Positions 11,771 through 24,700 of a stretch of DNA of 64,000 nt are shown in pieces. The notes under the pieces were generated by a model. It searched no databases and was not told the origin of the DNA. It saw nothing but the letters and a program-made list of their open reading frames with translations. The stretch is taken from positions 3,286,001-3,350,000 of the forward strand of contig NC_089441.1 in assembly GCF_026210795.1 (NCBI RefSeq), read 5' to 3'. Each line of letters begins with the position of its first letter. Within the stretch, counting starts at the first letter, position 1. Position numbers and translations under genes: made by a program. Origin of the DNA: Rhizophagus irregularis. Its lineage: Eukaryota > Glomeromycota > Glomeromycetes > Glomerales > Glomeraceae.

Positions 11771-12548
11771 ATTAATTCAACTAGGTCTAACCTATTATTA
11801 AAGAAAAATCAATAAATTAATGATATTAAGGTTAATTATAGTTTAAAATGCTTAACTAATTTAGTTAAAATTATATAAGTATTTTTTAATAAAATAAAAA
11901 TTGGCATTTTTTTATTTTAATGTAGTTTAGTTTATTTTATATTATTATTATCTGCACTTTCAATAAATTAATTAAAAAAAACCTGATTTATTCAAAATAT
12001 AAGTTTATGTACTGGGTAAATGCCATTCCAAACTTTTAAATAAAAATTCAATCTTTAATTTACCTTTACAAAAGAGTATTGCTAAATATCATTGCTAATG
12101 ATTGTCACCTATTAGAATTAGGGTAAAATTTTGGAAAACTCATCCCGTTAATATTTGTAATGCTGGTGCGGTGAGATTTAGTAATTCCCTTATAAAAACT
12201 CGAATTTGATATTTTACTATTATATTTTATTAAATTCAAACTAATAATTTATCAGAAAGTTTGTAGCTTAAAAAGAACTCGATGTTAGTAAGGTTGATTT
12301 TTTTCAGTTTATCATAGTACATAACAATCATGTGCAATAATAAATTTATTTATATTGTTATAGTAATTACAGCATTAGTTATAATTATAATTCTAGAACA
12401 TACAGTATATATGATAATTATTTTTTAATATTCTGATAATCCAAAACAAATCATGTTTATACCTAATTGGAATGACATTATATATTTTTATCAAAATATT
12501 TCGATATGTTGAATTTTCGCAAAAAGTTTTTTTTTTTTTATCAATTTA
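11771..12548. other. AT-rich intergenic sequence
   Basis: A short GC-richer patch near 12140-12190 stands out, but it forms no recognised RNA gene. No ORF is supported. Confidence 0.4.
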
Positions 12549-12725
12549 TTACCTGTATAAAAAAATATATATCATACTTGAGGATAATATCGGTTCAAAC
12601 TCTTTTATATCCATATCGCATCTTAATTGAAAATTCAACATATCAAGAAGTTTCAAATTCTTGTATTTCAAAGACTTCTTTTCGCCATTCTTAAAACCTA
12701 AATCTTCTAATACCATATTCTCCAT
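12549..12725 (-). CDS. Possible small protein, 58 aa, hypothetical
   Basis: ATG at 12725 opens a 58-codon frame (MENMVLEDLGFKNGEKKSLK, then YKNLKLLDMLNF) ending at TAA. The charged, regular composition is more protein-like than the overlapping plus-strand frame. A GTAA donor overlaps its stop, so it may instead be the first exon of a longer gene. I do not recognise it. Confidence 0.2.
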   Translation of the reverse strand: MENMVLEDLGFKNGEKKSLKYKNLKLLDMLNFQLRCDMDIKEFEPILSSSMIYIFLYR

Positions 12726-13546
12726 AATTTTTTTTTGAATGACTCCAAAAATTTTTAAGGTCCACGGATAAAGGAAAAAGAGTAACGTTTCATCAGTTTA
12801 CCAGAAATACCAAAAAATAAAAAACCATTAAAAAAATTATAACGACACAACAAAGCCAAGTAGAAAGAGTCAACCGAATGAAGTAGGGAATAAAAAAAAA
12901 CAAATAAAATTGAACCGAAATTGAATAAAAAATAAAGCCAATAAAAATTAAGTCGTAAAAATAAGCACAAGAGACAAACCGACCTCGTGTCTCTATGAAT
13001 GATTCCTTTTTTCGCTTTTTAAACAAAAAAAAGAATCCATTAAATCGAAACTCATCGACTTGCCTATTAGTTGCTTATCGTCATCGACTCAACTCAAAAA
13101 AAAAAAAAAAAAAATTTCAAATTCTACAATTTCGGTCGGAAATCATTTCTGAAAAATATAATTGTTGATATCGTATACAAATGATAATTCTTCTAATCCA
13201 GAATCGATTCATACTCTTCTACATTTAAGGTTGTGCTGGATGAAGTTTTCTGCTAAATCTCAAAAAAAAATAAGTATATATATATAATAATATGTTTATC
13301 GCTCATGGGAGATGTGATTTTTTGTAATCTGCAAATTTGCTGTCTAATAATCTTCTAATTCTGAAAATCCTCTCAAACAAATTCATCCAATTCCATAAAT
13401 TCCACAATATACAAATTAATTCCAAATATAAATCTTCATAAAAAATAAAAAAATTATTGTTCCATAACTTTTTTTTAAAAAAAAATTCCAATAATTGATA
13501 TTCTGCATCTAAAATCCCAACTAGATCCCCATAAGCCTATTACAGT
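12726..13546. other. Intergenic, AT-rich with homopolymer runs
   Basis: It includes an 18-19 bp A run near 13096 and a TA dinucleotide run near 13275. It lies 3' of the RRM gene and may hold its 3' UTR. Confidence 0.4.
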
Positions 13547-14766
13547 TTATCGACGATAAGAAGGACTGGGAGAACGGCCACCTGTTCTATAGTTTGGGCT
13601 AAAAGCACGCAATCCAAGAGGTGAAGCGCCACGTCCATCTAAATATAAAAATTATTATAATTATTAACTCTCTATCTCTTAAGATAAAATAATTCTGTTG
13701 GAGAAAAATAATTTTATAATATACATACAAGGATCTGCAGAACGACTGTAAAGAATTGTATTTAATTGACAATGTTATAAAAAAGATAATAGAAAATAAT
13801 ATTTAATACATTAAGAATTATTTTAGAAACAATAAGTTTTCAATTCTTTAAAGCATACCCATAATCATTAATAGTACCATATTTTTCTCTACGATGTTGA
13901 TCTTTTTTACCAAGACCAATATCCCTATAAATAAATTATTATAATATATAAATAAATGTATAAAAATTATTTACGGACAAAGAATGAATTAATAAATAAT
14001 ACCAATCCAGTTTTAATCGACGACCTTCAACATTGGTACCATTGTATTTGTCAAATGCATCTTCAGCATCTCTTCTGTCTTCGAATTCAACAAAGGCAAA
14101 CCTTTCAGAATATTAAAATGACCAAATTAAAATTATAGCGTTCATAGAGGGAGTATAGACATGAATATTATTATATTTAATATTTTACCCTTTATTTCTT
14201 CCAGTGTAATGGTCAATCTGAACCGTTACTTTTCGTAAACGACCATACCGCTCAAACATCTCAGCTACGTCTTGTTCACGAAAAGCATATGGAAGATTAC
14301 CCACATAAAGTGTGGTCGAGTCACGTCTTTCTTTGTCTGAACCACTATCGATATTGTAACAAATTACTTTAATATTGACTCAAAGAATAAAATATATATG
14401 CATATATACATACCGATCAATTGGTTTGTTCCTTCTTGGAGGTCCTCTTCTTTCGGAAGCATACGAAGGATAATCACGATAACCTCTTTCTTCTCTATAA
14501 CCACCACCTCTACCACCGTATCCACGATCGTATCTGTCTTCTCTGGTATAACGATCTTCCCTATATCTGTCTTCTCTTCCATTACGATAACCTCTAGTAG
14601 GAGAAGGGCTTCTTCTTCTAGGAGAATAAGAACGTCTGTAACCGGCACGGGGCGACAAAGAACGATCTTTTCGAGAGCTGTAAGGATGATTGTTGCTACT
14701 AGATGAAATTTCTTGAGGTGGAGGAGGAACAGAATCTGAACGAGGATTTCCGTTTTGTTGTTCCAT
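13547..14766 (-). CDS. RS-domain RNA-binding protein with one RRM (splicing-factor type)
   Basis: This is a predicted nuclear pre-mRNA-binding protein of 260 aa. Six exons keep phase: 14414-14766, 14189-14344, 14003-14101, 13859-13924, 13729-13745 and 13547-13638. One is a 17 nt microexon. Residues 1-117 are rich in Ser, Arg and Tyr (SYSPRRRSPSPTRGYRNGRE, then repeated EDRY), like an SR-protein RS region but N-terminal. One RRM follows at about 127-203, with RNP2 LYVGNL and RNP1 KGFAFVEF. It ends RRLKLDWDIG, then a short RSPSPSYRR tail. The start is ATG 14766, which has A at -3 and lies next to a likely 5' UTR splice acceptor. Known family: SR/SR-like splicing regulators. I cannot name the exact orthologue. 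It is divergent from the trehalose gene. Confidence 0.85.
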
Positions 14767-14779
14767 TCTATAAAACAAA

Positions 14780-16073
14780 TTTCTTAGGTATTATACAAGA
14801 ACTTGAAAAATACAACTGCAACTTATTTTTTTAAATTTTCTGCAGAAAAAGGCACCGATAATTAGTGCAAACTTGGAAAGGTTATAATGAAGTAAATTCT
14901 AAATGACATTCTTTATATCCGACTTATTGACAAATATAGCGTTGACGTGTCCAAATTTGGCTAATCGGTTTATTATTGGCTGACCGTGAAAAATTGACTT
15001 TGTATTCTTGTATTCCTTGTATTCCGTATCATCGGACTTTATTAAAAAAAAAATCCGACAAACGTTAAGATTATCGGATAACACGATTGAACCATTCAAC
15101 AAAAATACAAAACTTCACAATCAACTGACTATTTTCTGTTTTTTTTTCAGAATTGACTAATATACATATATTATTATTAATACTATTATTACCATAACAT
15201 TATTACTATTACATTATTACTATTACTACTACCACTTACTTATTAATTTTTAATGTAGGTAAAAGAAGTCTTTAAATGCAGACTAAATAATTACCAATGA
15301 GATTAAACCAGCAAAAATAACTTTTTTTCTTTTATTAATTTTCAATTTAAAACTTATAAAATTTTATTCCATTCAGTTTGTCTTATTGAAATGAATTTAA
15401 TAAACTAAATTTACTTTTTATCACAATAGAAGTTTAAATATTAAAAAAACAAAATCTATTCAAAATTAAGCAAAAAAAGGTGTAATAAAATAAAATTGAA
15501 AATTATAATAAAATACTTATTGTATAAAATTAAGCAAAATTGTAATATAGTTATATATAAGTATAGAGAATAATAACATATAAATATGTATAAACCACTT
15601 TATTTAAATAACAAAAGAACTTCAAGAAAATGAAAAAAATAAACTTTTATTTTTAATAAAACAATAAACAAAATACGCTAATACTAAATAAAGGTTTTAG
15701 AAAAAATTTTTAAAATAAAATATTTTTCATTAAAGAAAGAGAGCCTTCCATTATTTCAATTTTTTTTATCTTTCGGTTTAAATCTTTAGGTTAATAACAG
15801 CAACAATTGATTATCTAACGTAGTACAACCTATGATAACTTATTCTTGAAAATATACGTCAATTTTTTTGAAAATTTCTTTTCGATATGAAGTGTTTATA
15901 CTTTTTTGCACACGGCTAAGCATTTTGGTAGTAGTTTTAGAAAAATCGGGTTTAGTAAAAAAATAATTTTAGACGCCCGTCACCTTACCTATTTTAGTGA
16001 TCTTATACCGGCTTTTTTACTTTGACTGGTACTTATGTCCATTGCATTGTCTTCCAAAACTCGATAAATAAAA
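14780..16073. other. Divergent intergenic region
   Basis: This lies between the 5' ends of the RRM gene (-) and the trehalose gene (+) and should hold both promoters. No core motif could be assigned confidently. There is an ATT trinucleotide patch near 15165-15245. Confidence 0.4.
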
Positions 16074-19000
16074 ATGTCACCGCCTTTGAGTATTCATAGA
16101 GTTGTAGTTGTTTCTCTTTTTCTTCCGTATACTGCTTCTTTTGATATTGGTAAAGACAAAGAGTATAAATACTCTCGTCCAGTTGATATCAATCTGACCG
16201 TGCCAAAACCAAACCTAATTGAAGGATTGGCGGCTAAGCGCGCGGACGGGCCTGCTTCACCAATTCAACAAGTTGAAGATCCTATCAATAAGCTCTTTCC
16301 TTCGAAAGTACCTACTACTCCTCCACAAACTTTAACGAGCTTGACTCAGCCTCGTAGTCGCGCTCAAAATTCGGGGATAGATAAAAAATTATCCCCTTCT
16401 ATTTCATCCTTCACTCGGAAAAGGCGTGTTTCAATAGATAGTTCAAATATTTTCGCTGAAGCTCCTTGGACAATTGAACCTTGTACACAAGGCAATATTG
16501 GTTTACAAAATGCTATAAACTCTGTTGCTCACAACCTTACCAAACGCGTCTGGGTAGGAACTCTTGGCATGCCTACAGACACGCTCACAGATAAAACACG
16601 TGTCGATATTCGTGCCAAACTGACGACAGAATATGATTCAATTCCCGTAATCGTTCCAGATCATGATTTTGAAGGACATTATAATCAGTTTTGTAAGCAA
16701 GTACGTATTATAGTATTTTACGCTTCAAATATAATAATTATATTAATAAGTGTACTTTTAGGTTCTCTGGCCTACTTTTCATTATGTTCTTCCGGATAAT
16801 CCAAAGAAACAAATTCAGGAGGATGAAGATACTTCATGGAAACATTACGTTGCGCTTAATCAACATTTTGCTGACACAATTACCGAGAATTATCAACCTG
16901 GTGACATAAGTAAGTAAAGCGTTCGTTTAATACAAAGGTCATTATTATGGCCATTATAGTACATCGATGATTCTAAACTAACTCAAACTATACAATTCGT
17001 ATAGTTTGGATCAATGATTATCATTTATTGTTGGTTCCGGGAATGATTCGTAAAAAACTTCCAAATGCGATGATTGGGTTCTTCCTTCATATTCCTTTCC
17101 CTAGTTCGGAAATATTTAGATGTTTACCTGGTATGTGTGTATTGTTCGGATAAGAGTATATTTGTAATGGATACACTAATTTTGCAAAAATAATTTAAAG
17201 TGCGCAAAGAATTACTTGAAGGAGTACTTGGTGCGGATCTAATTGGATTCCAGGTACAGTTTTTTTCTTGTTTGCTCATGATAGTTTGTTCGTCTTATCT
17301 TAAATCTACCTTATTATCTGCAGACCTATTCTTTTGCTCGTCATTTTCTTCAGACTTGTTCTCGAATTTTATCATCAATATTAGAAACTACTCCTAAAGG
17401 AATACAACTTGAAAATAACTTTGTATCTGTTGGTATTTTTCCAATCGGTATGTGTAACTCTCGTATGATAGAGAATTTGATTTTATCCGTTTTATGCAAT
17501 AATTTTTAAATGATATTATCATATGTTAGGAATCGATATTCAAGCATTGAACGATAAAAGGTTTCGTTAGCAGCATGCGTGTTTCAATATATAATTTAAA
17601 AGTATATTTAAACTTTAATTATAAATAGGAAAGATCCAGAAGTGCTCGAATGGATTGAAGTACTCGGAGAGAAATATAATGGCAAAAAACTAGTTGTTGC
17701 CCGTGACAAGTTGGACTATGTTAAGGGAGTTCGTCAAAAGATGTTGGCTTTTGAAACTTTCCTCACGATGCATCCCGAATGGCAAGGAAAGGTAGGCTAT
17801 TGAGTAATTCTTGAAAGGACCTAATAAATGTTGCTAATTTAATTTTATTATAATAGGTGGTTTTGATTCAAGTAGCACTTTCTACTACTGAGCAAAATGA
17901 ATTACAAAGTCAAGTTTCAGATGTAGTTGCTAGAATTAATTCGAAGTTTAGTAATCTCGCGTATCAACCAGTTGTATATCTTCATAAAGATATTACTTTT
18001 AGTCAATATCTGGCTCTTCTTTCAACGGCTGACGTGTGTCTTATCACTTCATTACGTGACGGAATGAATTTGACATCGCACGAATATGTGGTTTGCCAAG
18101 AAACGAAACATCGACCATTAATTCTTAGTGAGGTAAGTTTTTTTTTAAGAGCGCCTATTGAAGACAATTTGTAAGTTCTAATAAAATTTAAAATTTATAT
18201 TTAGTTTGCTGGAACATACGGAAGTTTCGGTGCAGCTATACGCATTAATCCATGGGATTATCAGGTGAGTCATTATTAACTTTAGTAACATTTATACTTA
18301 TGATATTTAAATTTTTTAAATTGAACAATTTGAAAAGGAGTGTGCCAACGCCATTCACGAAGCTTTAATTATAAGTGACGAAGAGGCTACAACTAAATGG
18401 AAGGTTAGCCATATTTAAAGAGTGTGTACATTTTAAATTCGCATTAATTTTATTTAATTTTAGGAATTATACGCGTATGCATCTTTGAATAGTGCTCAAC
18501 ATTGGACTGAAAATTTTGTATCAGAACTTGAAAAGGTCCACAGTGATATGCAGAGACGTTTTTCCATTCATATTCCACATTTGAACCCAAGATCATTTTT
18601 GGGAGATTTCAGAAATTCTCAAAAGAGATTGTAATTATAAAATTAATAATGGTTTGATATATTATTCTTTATACTAAACTTTTACGTATAATTTTTAATT
18701 AGATTTTTGTTAGATTATGACGGTACACTCGCGGCGTATGAAAAGGCTCCGAACACCAATAATTCAACAAAACGTCTCGTTGACCTTTTAACTAGACTTA
18801 CAAGTGATTCGCGCAACGTGGTATATGTAATGAGCGGAAGAACGTCCGATAGTTTAGAAGAACAATTAGGTGAAGTACCTAATCTAGGAATGAGGTACAT
18901 TTAAATAAAATTATTTTCGTTTCTTAGTCTTGAAAATGTTTTAAACATAAATTATAAAAAAAGCGCTGAAAATGGGTCATATTTGAAATTAATTGGCGGC

Positions 19001-19801
19001 AAATGGGAAAATTTATTTACTGATTTGGATATGAGCTGGAAGGAACAAGTGAACGAGGTAATAAATCCCACGAGTTTGAAACGTTAGGAATTTTAGAAAC
19101 GATAACATTTCAATTATAATACAGATATTCGAGTATTATACAGAAAGAACACCAGGATCTCTTATAGAAAAAAAGAATTTATCAATAGTTTGGGTATGTA
19201 TTATGTAAGCACAAGTTTCCGTTTGTTCTTTTAATGCTAACATGTTTAGTATGTGTTCATAGCACTATCGTACGGCCGATAATTCAAATTATGGGTAAAT
19301 TTTCCGATTGATTGGATATCTTTTTTTGCAATTACTGTTTCTGAATTATTTCATATCTTTGAATTTTTCATTCAAGTGCTTGGCAGGCTGCTGAGTGTCA
19401 GAACCATATTCAAGATGCATTGGGATCAACATATCCAATTCACGCAATTGCTGGAAACAAAAACATTGAGGTTATGGCACGTAATATTAGCAAATCTGTT
19501 GCGGTTAGGCAAATTCTCACAACAATTGAACCAGATTTTATTCTTTGTATGGGAGACGATCGAACAGATGAAGATATGTTTGATTTTGTCAATAAGTTGG
19601 ACAATGTTAAAACAGTAATAACTTGTACAGTTGGGTCGAAAAGTAGCGAGGCAAAATGGTTTGTCAGTGGAGTATTAAGGTAATTTGTTTTAGAACACTA
19701 TTGAAACTTTTATATACAATAACTAACTTTTTGTTTTTTTTTCATATTTCACGTATTTCAGTGTTTTAAGTAGTTTAGAAATATTAGCTAGTAACGATTA
19801 G
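16074..19801 (+). CDS. TPS2: Trehalose-6-phosphate synthase/phosphatase, class II (Tps2-like)
   Basis: This cytosolic enzyme or subunit of the trehalose pathway dephosphorylates trehalose-6-phosphate. Seventeen exons keep phase and give 856 aa. First exon 16074-16700, last 19762-19801; others include 17857-18132, 18703-18894 and 19377-19679. Residues 1-150 are Ser/Pro-rich. A GT20 domain starts near 155 (KRVWVGTLGMPTD), with WINDYHLLLVPGM near 260 and RDKLDYVKGV near 394. The HAD phosphatase domain has DYDGTL near 618 and GDDRTDEDMF near 802, both catalytic motifs intact. In the GT domain the active-type DRLDY box reads DKLDY, as in class II proteins, so synthase activity is doubtful. It could instead be a TSL1/TPS3-like subunit, but the intact HAD motifs favour Tps2. 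Confidence 0.93.
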
Positions 19802-19876
19802 TTACAGATAGTCTTATTATAAAAATAAGTTGTTTCATCTATTTTTAAGTAGTTAATATTAATAAATTTTGACAGA

Positions 19877-20362
19877 TTAAAAGCCGGGAGGAGTTCTTCT
19901 TATAGTGACTTTAGTGAATTTTGGTACTTTGTGCAAAGATTTTCTATAACCCTTATGTTTTCTACTAAAGACAGTATATTTATCGCGAGGAGTCATTTCT
20001 GATTCCTTTGGCAATGAACGTGCGTAATCCTTAATAAAATAATGTTTATTTTAAAGAATACGAAAAAAAGGGTAAAGCCAAAAAAAAGTAAGGAGATTGA
20101 TATACCAGAGCTTTACAACTAACACCTGAATTATCTACAGCTTCAATAACAGCATCAACAGCCCTTAAGCGTTTGCGTACGTTGGCTTTACGCGTTCTAC
20201 TCATTTTTGAAGGATTTTTCCTAGTGTATTTTTAAAAGAAAGTAAGCTTAATTAACTTACGATTATAAGGATTTTGTGGGATGAAAAAAAACTAAGCTGG
20301 TTGATAGATTACCATAACAAACCACCACAAGCTACTAATGTAGCCCTGAATGTTCCAAGCAT
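19877..20362 (-). CDS. MRPL31: Mitochondrial large-subunit ribosomal protein mL60 (MRPL31)
   Basis: This is a structural protein of the fungal mitochondrial 54S ribosomal subunit. Three exons (20313-20362, 20106-20220, 19877-20029) keep phase and give 105 aa. The N-terminus MLGTFRATLVACGGLLWKNP matches the family's short hydrophobic start leading into the basic RTRKANVRKRLRAVD segment. The C-terminus has the diagnostic KESEM.PRDKYTVFSRKHKG, then YRKSLHKVPKFT and a PPGF end. Length is normal for fungal mL60. It is convergent with the trehalose gene (76 bp between stops). It is head-to-head with the membrane protein gene (158 bp between starts), so they may share a promoter. Confidence 0.9.
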
Positions 20363-20520
20363 TTTTTTGATCGCGATACTAACAAAAAAGTTTATGATCA
20401 ATAATTAATTATATTAGTCACACAATAGTAATCTAGTATCCTAGTGGTAATCTCATTTTACTCGAAAAAAATCATTTTCATCATTTTCTTTCCTATTCTC
20501 CTATTTATTAATCAGCAAAA

Positions 20521-21546
20521 ATGGTAAATTCAGATTTAATTAGTTTATTAATTTTTATATCACTTCCTTTTCTTATAGACAAAGGACGTGAATTCATGAG
20601 ACGGAGGGAATTTAATTTACAAAAACCTAAAAGGAATAAATCAAAATTTGATTATTTCGTAATAATTTTATTATTAAGTAATAGTTTGTTACAAACTTAC
20701 TTTGTAATATTTTCGAAATCACCAAATATATATAGAGATACTGGAGTCCCCTTAAAAATGTCAACAAGCATATTAAGAACAATTATGGAAAATAATAAGA
20801 CTACTTTTAATGATAAAGAACAAACCTTATTAAAAAAATTAGAATCTTATGAAAATAGGTTAATATATGTCACATACGGAGAAGAAGCATTACTTGAATG
20901 TTCATATTGTTATAGTTTAACAGATTATTTGATGTTTATTATACCTAATATTGCTTGGTCTTACGTTATTATGGCAAGTATACTTGGGATATCAACAATG
21001 TTAAAACGCAAATCACATTGGAGAACTTATGGAGTAATTTGGTTGATTGGTAGTGGATTTTTAGAATTATACACTTTCTCAACAGTAGATTTTTCTAATC
21101 TCGATAGTGGAGGGAATATAGAATTTCTTTATTGTACGATAGAATTTTATAGGAGATTATCATTTTCTGTATTATCGTTAGCAATATTGTTTTTTGACAA
21201 AATAGATGAAAGAAATAATTTTGAAATAATAACCGATATGAAAAGAACACTAGAAACGATCATTTATAGAAGTAAAGCTTTAAACTTACAACGTACAAGT
21301 ATATTAAGAGATTCTAATTTAAGAAGGTTATTTGTTGAATATTATAAGAGAGTTGAAATGGATGATAGTACAATTTCATTAGATCCTGAATATAAAGAAG
21401 CTAAAGATAAAGCTTTATCAAAATTAAATATAGAAAATTTGTTGAAAGAAGCCGAACTTTATATTGATGATATTACTAAATTGAAAGAGTTAGGATCTGA
21501 TACTGAATTAGCTGTTGGAATACAATCTACTTCTACATCAAGTTAA
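20521..21546 (+). CDS. Fungal multi-pass membrane protein, unknown function
   Basis: This is a single-exon gene of 341 aa, unusual beside its intron-rich neighbours. About five hydrophobic segments are visible: near 5-20, 43-64 (YFVIILLLSNSLLQTYFVIF), 138-160, 170-188 and 212-226. A loop between the second and third holds YVTYGEEALLECSYC, with two close Cys residues. I recall a similar Y-G-x-x-A...C-x-Y-C pattern from uncharacterised fungal membrane proteins. The C-terminal 110 residues are charged and probably cytosolic, ending Ser/Thr-rich. No enzyme motif was seen. The start ATG is the first after the divergent spacer and is preceded by AAAA. Confidence 0.75.
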   Translation: MVNSDLISLLIFISLPFLIDKGREFMRRREFNLQKPKRNKSKFDYFVIILLLSNSLLQTYFVIFSKSPNIYRDTGVPLKMSTSILRTIMENNKTTFNDKEQTLLKKLESYENRLIYVTYGEEALLECSYCYSLTDYLMFIIPNIAWSYVIMASILGISTMLKRKSHWRTYGVIWLIGSGFLELYTFSTVDFSNLDSGGNIEFLYCTIEFYRRLSFSVLSLAILFFDKIDERNNFEIITDMKRTLETIIYRSKALNLQRTSILRDSNLRRLFVEYYKRVEMDDSTISLDPEYKEAKDKALSKLNIENLLKEAELYIDDITKLKELGSDTELAVGIQSTSTSS

Positions 21547-21782
21547 ATATTTTCTTCCTCAAAGATGAAGGAATCTTAAAGATTTACTACACAAAAATAT
21601 AACTGTCATTGATAATTAGTCTTAAGAAATGTCGCGAAATTTGTCAAAATTCAATTTCATTTATTGACAATTTTCCTTAATAAAATTTAATTTTAAAAAC
21701 ATAAACCTAAGAAATTCATGTAATATATAAATATAATATAAATTTTAAGAAAAAAATTTTCACAATATGAAATAAAGTTCAC

Positions 21783-24700
21783 TTAAATAATATAAGGTAC
21801 TTCATAACTCTTTAGACCTGAACTACATTTTTTCAATGCTGCCTCATACCGCTCACATAAATTCGCATCGGGTTCAACCTCATCACTGGGTTTTAATTCC
21901 AAAGATTCTTCAGGTTGAGTGTATTTTTCTAATAAATTATGTATCAATGATTGTTGCTCTTCGGTAAAATCAACACCCTCTATAAGTTCTTTAAATTCAT
22001 CTCTAAATCGTTTAAATAATTCATCCTCCGCACAATTTGATGCTCCAATATATGCCACAATATATGGTAAGGTTTGTAATCCATCTTTTAATCCACGCGT
22101 CCTATATGGTTCATGACGGATCTTGCTAAGAAGACCATCGTGATCAACCTAAATAAAGGGTAAGTTAAAAGAATAAAAATATATTTAAATGAATATACTT
22201 ATTATTACAAACCTTTAAACATGCTTTAGCATAAGCATCAATTTCTTTTGAACGTCGTAATTTTTCACCGTTTAGTTTCATTGATTCTCCTTTTTTATCC
22301 TTTACAAAAAGATCATTGATCCAATCATTCTCCAGATTTATTGCATATTTAAAATATGCAAGCGCATTCCTGTATTCGTCGCTATTAACACGATCCAACC
22401 CTTCGGTAAAATACAAAGTTATCTCCTTGTATTTATCGAAGAGTTCTACATATTCTTTAAAATCTGGATCAGTTAAATATCCCGTATTCAATGAGAGCGG
22501 CTCGTCCCAAGTCCCTGTCACCTAAAATTGTGTTAATTTAATTTATTACTCAAGATTAAAATAGACACTTAAATATAATTATAATAGAATAAGGATATTC
22601 TTATTTCATGTTTACGATAAGAACTATAATGTAATCTTTCAATGGAACAAAAAGTCCATTAGTCGTGTCGGACTATAGAATAAACTTACTGATGTACAGC
22701 CAGATTCGTAAAATTTATGCACTAGTAATTTAAACAAATCAATTTGTCCAAGCTTAATACAAAATATTTCGAATCTATGAATTAATAAATATTCACATTA
22801 AAATTATCGAATCTACCTATCACGTATCTGTTACCTCATATTATAGTATATTATGTTTACCTTTTATTAATTGTCGGATGAAGGGATACTATATTTTTTT
22901 CTTGGTTTTCGGCGATCTCACACACGGTTTTAAGATTATTCTCATTGTATCCACTACCACCATATGTAGTAGAATCAGAATTATGCGTATCTTCTGTTCG
23001 AGACGAATCACGCATAATAACATCTTCATCGTTATTATAATAACTATTATTATAATCATCATCATTATTATTATAATTATTATTGAAATCATCATTATAA
23101 TCATTATTATTATTATAATTATCATAGCCATAATTATAGCTATTATAACTATAATTATCATTATAATTATTATTATCCTGAACTTCTTCATTAAGCACAT
23201 GATTATTATCCTTATTCATATATTCCTAAATAATATAAATTGTATAAATAAAAAAAGAAAAAAATAAATGTTTTCAAGTATAAATATCAACGAACCTTAA
23301 GTGAAGAAGGAATTATATCATTAATATTCGAAAAGTTGTGATCAACATCAGCATTAACATAGATAAGAGAATAGACATTAGAATTCGCGTTTAATGATGA
23401 CGTATCATTGAGCGCTCGTTCTTCGGACGTCTGCAATTTTATATCAGATTCAATAAGCGTACTTATTTTCATTTTGCAACGTGAGATAAACTCACCTCCT
23501 CAACAGTCATATCACCAAATCTCCACCAATTACCATTTTCGTTGTTATTAAAAATATTTTCGGTTTTGTTTCCTCCAGATACCCATATATAAGCATAATG
23601 ATGTTGTCCATCACGCCCTAAAACAGCTTTAAGTCGATAAACAACTTTTTTCATATCTGGAGTATTAAATATATCTCTTATTTTCGCTTCTATTTCCTCT
23701 TTCCTCTCTATAAGGTCTAAGTTTAAAAGAAATTTGTTAAAAACAATATACTTGCTATTTTTCAAAAGAAAAAGATACTACCTTTAAATTTCTGTTCAAT
23801 CTTTTCTAAAATTCCTTCCAAAAAGGAATATGTTTTTTGCGCATCATTGGCAATAATACCATTATTCCTTGCTTTATCACACTTACGACGAAAATAATCA
23901 ATTGAACCTTTGAGTAAGTCCAAACCATTATGTCTTCCCTAATGATAAATTGAACATACAATTCAATGTTTTAATCAAATAAAAAGACTATCCATTACAC
24001 TAACTACCTGATAGTCTGTTATTCTCCTAATAGCTTGATTTATTTCCTCAGATTCAGATTTAAGAATTTCCAATTGATGCCATCGTTTTTCAATATCTTC
24101 AGCTCTGTTTAACAAATATCGATCCATATATAATTCCTTATGGATATGAAATCCTGAATCTCCAGACGTAAAGTTATTGTCGGCAAAAGCATCCCGATGT
24201 TTTAACGTAAAAATCAAAATTTTCGCAAGCTCGGTAAAAAAGACTTTTTGCATTGTCTCCGTTTTATATACTATTTTATCAAGAGCAGCATAAACCGTAT
24301 TAAAACTTGGAGTAATTACTAGAGGGTTTATTATAATGGAACGTTAAGTCTAATATAGAAGTTCCTTATGGTACAGTTGTTAGCATTAATATAAATAAAT
24401 AAACTTAAAGGATATAATACTCAAAACGTCTTCGTCCCTCTTTTCAGGTTGGTAATGATAATTACTAAAACTTTCGTTTCTGCCAAGTGACTTCAACAGT
24501 CTGAGATTAATTGAATATCGTAGGATCCGTTAATATATACAGAATATTATCAAAAGATATTATAAAAAAAAAATTACCTATTAAAAGGTATTACGTGTTT
24601 AGACAAAGAGTCTATACCGGGATCAAGATCAAGATCAATAAGATCACGGTGATAAGTGGATGAGTAGACAATCACATCAAGTACTTTAGTAAAAAAATCT

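Noticed and set aside
12120-12200. Possible tRNA or small RNA in a GC-richer patch
   Set aside because: No cloverleaf, no B-box GGTTCGANNCC and no terminator pattern could be drawn.
12755-13026. Phe/Leu-rich minus-strand ORFs resembling membrane proteins
   Set aside because: They lie in AT-rich sequence with homopolymers, two frames are open equally, and no homologous motif or splice context is visible.
14364-14706. Ile/Ser-rich and Glu/Val-rich ORFs over the RS region
   Set aside because: They are alternative frames of the RRM gene's first exon; only the RS frame joins the RRM exons in phase.
14899-15102. Minus-strand 67 aa ORF upstream of the RRM gene
   Set aside because: It has no recognisable motif, lies in a presumed promoter/5' UTR region, and ends without splice context.
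22878-23267. Plus- and minus-strand Ile/Met-rich ORFs over the ATT-repeat tract
   Set aside because: They are antisense or out-of-frame shadows of the Asn/Asp/Tyr-rich exon of the USP-like gene; the exon frame keeps phase with its neighbours.
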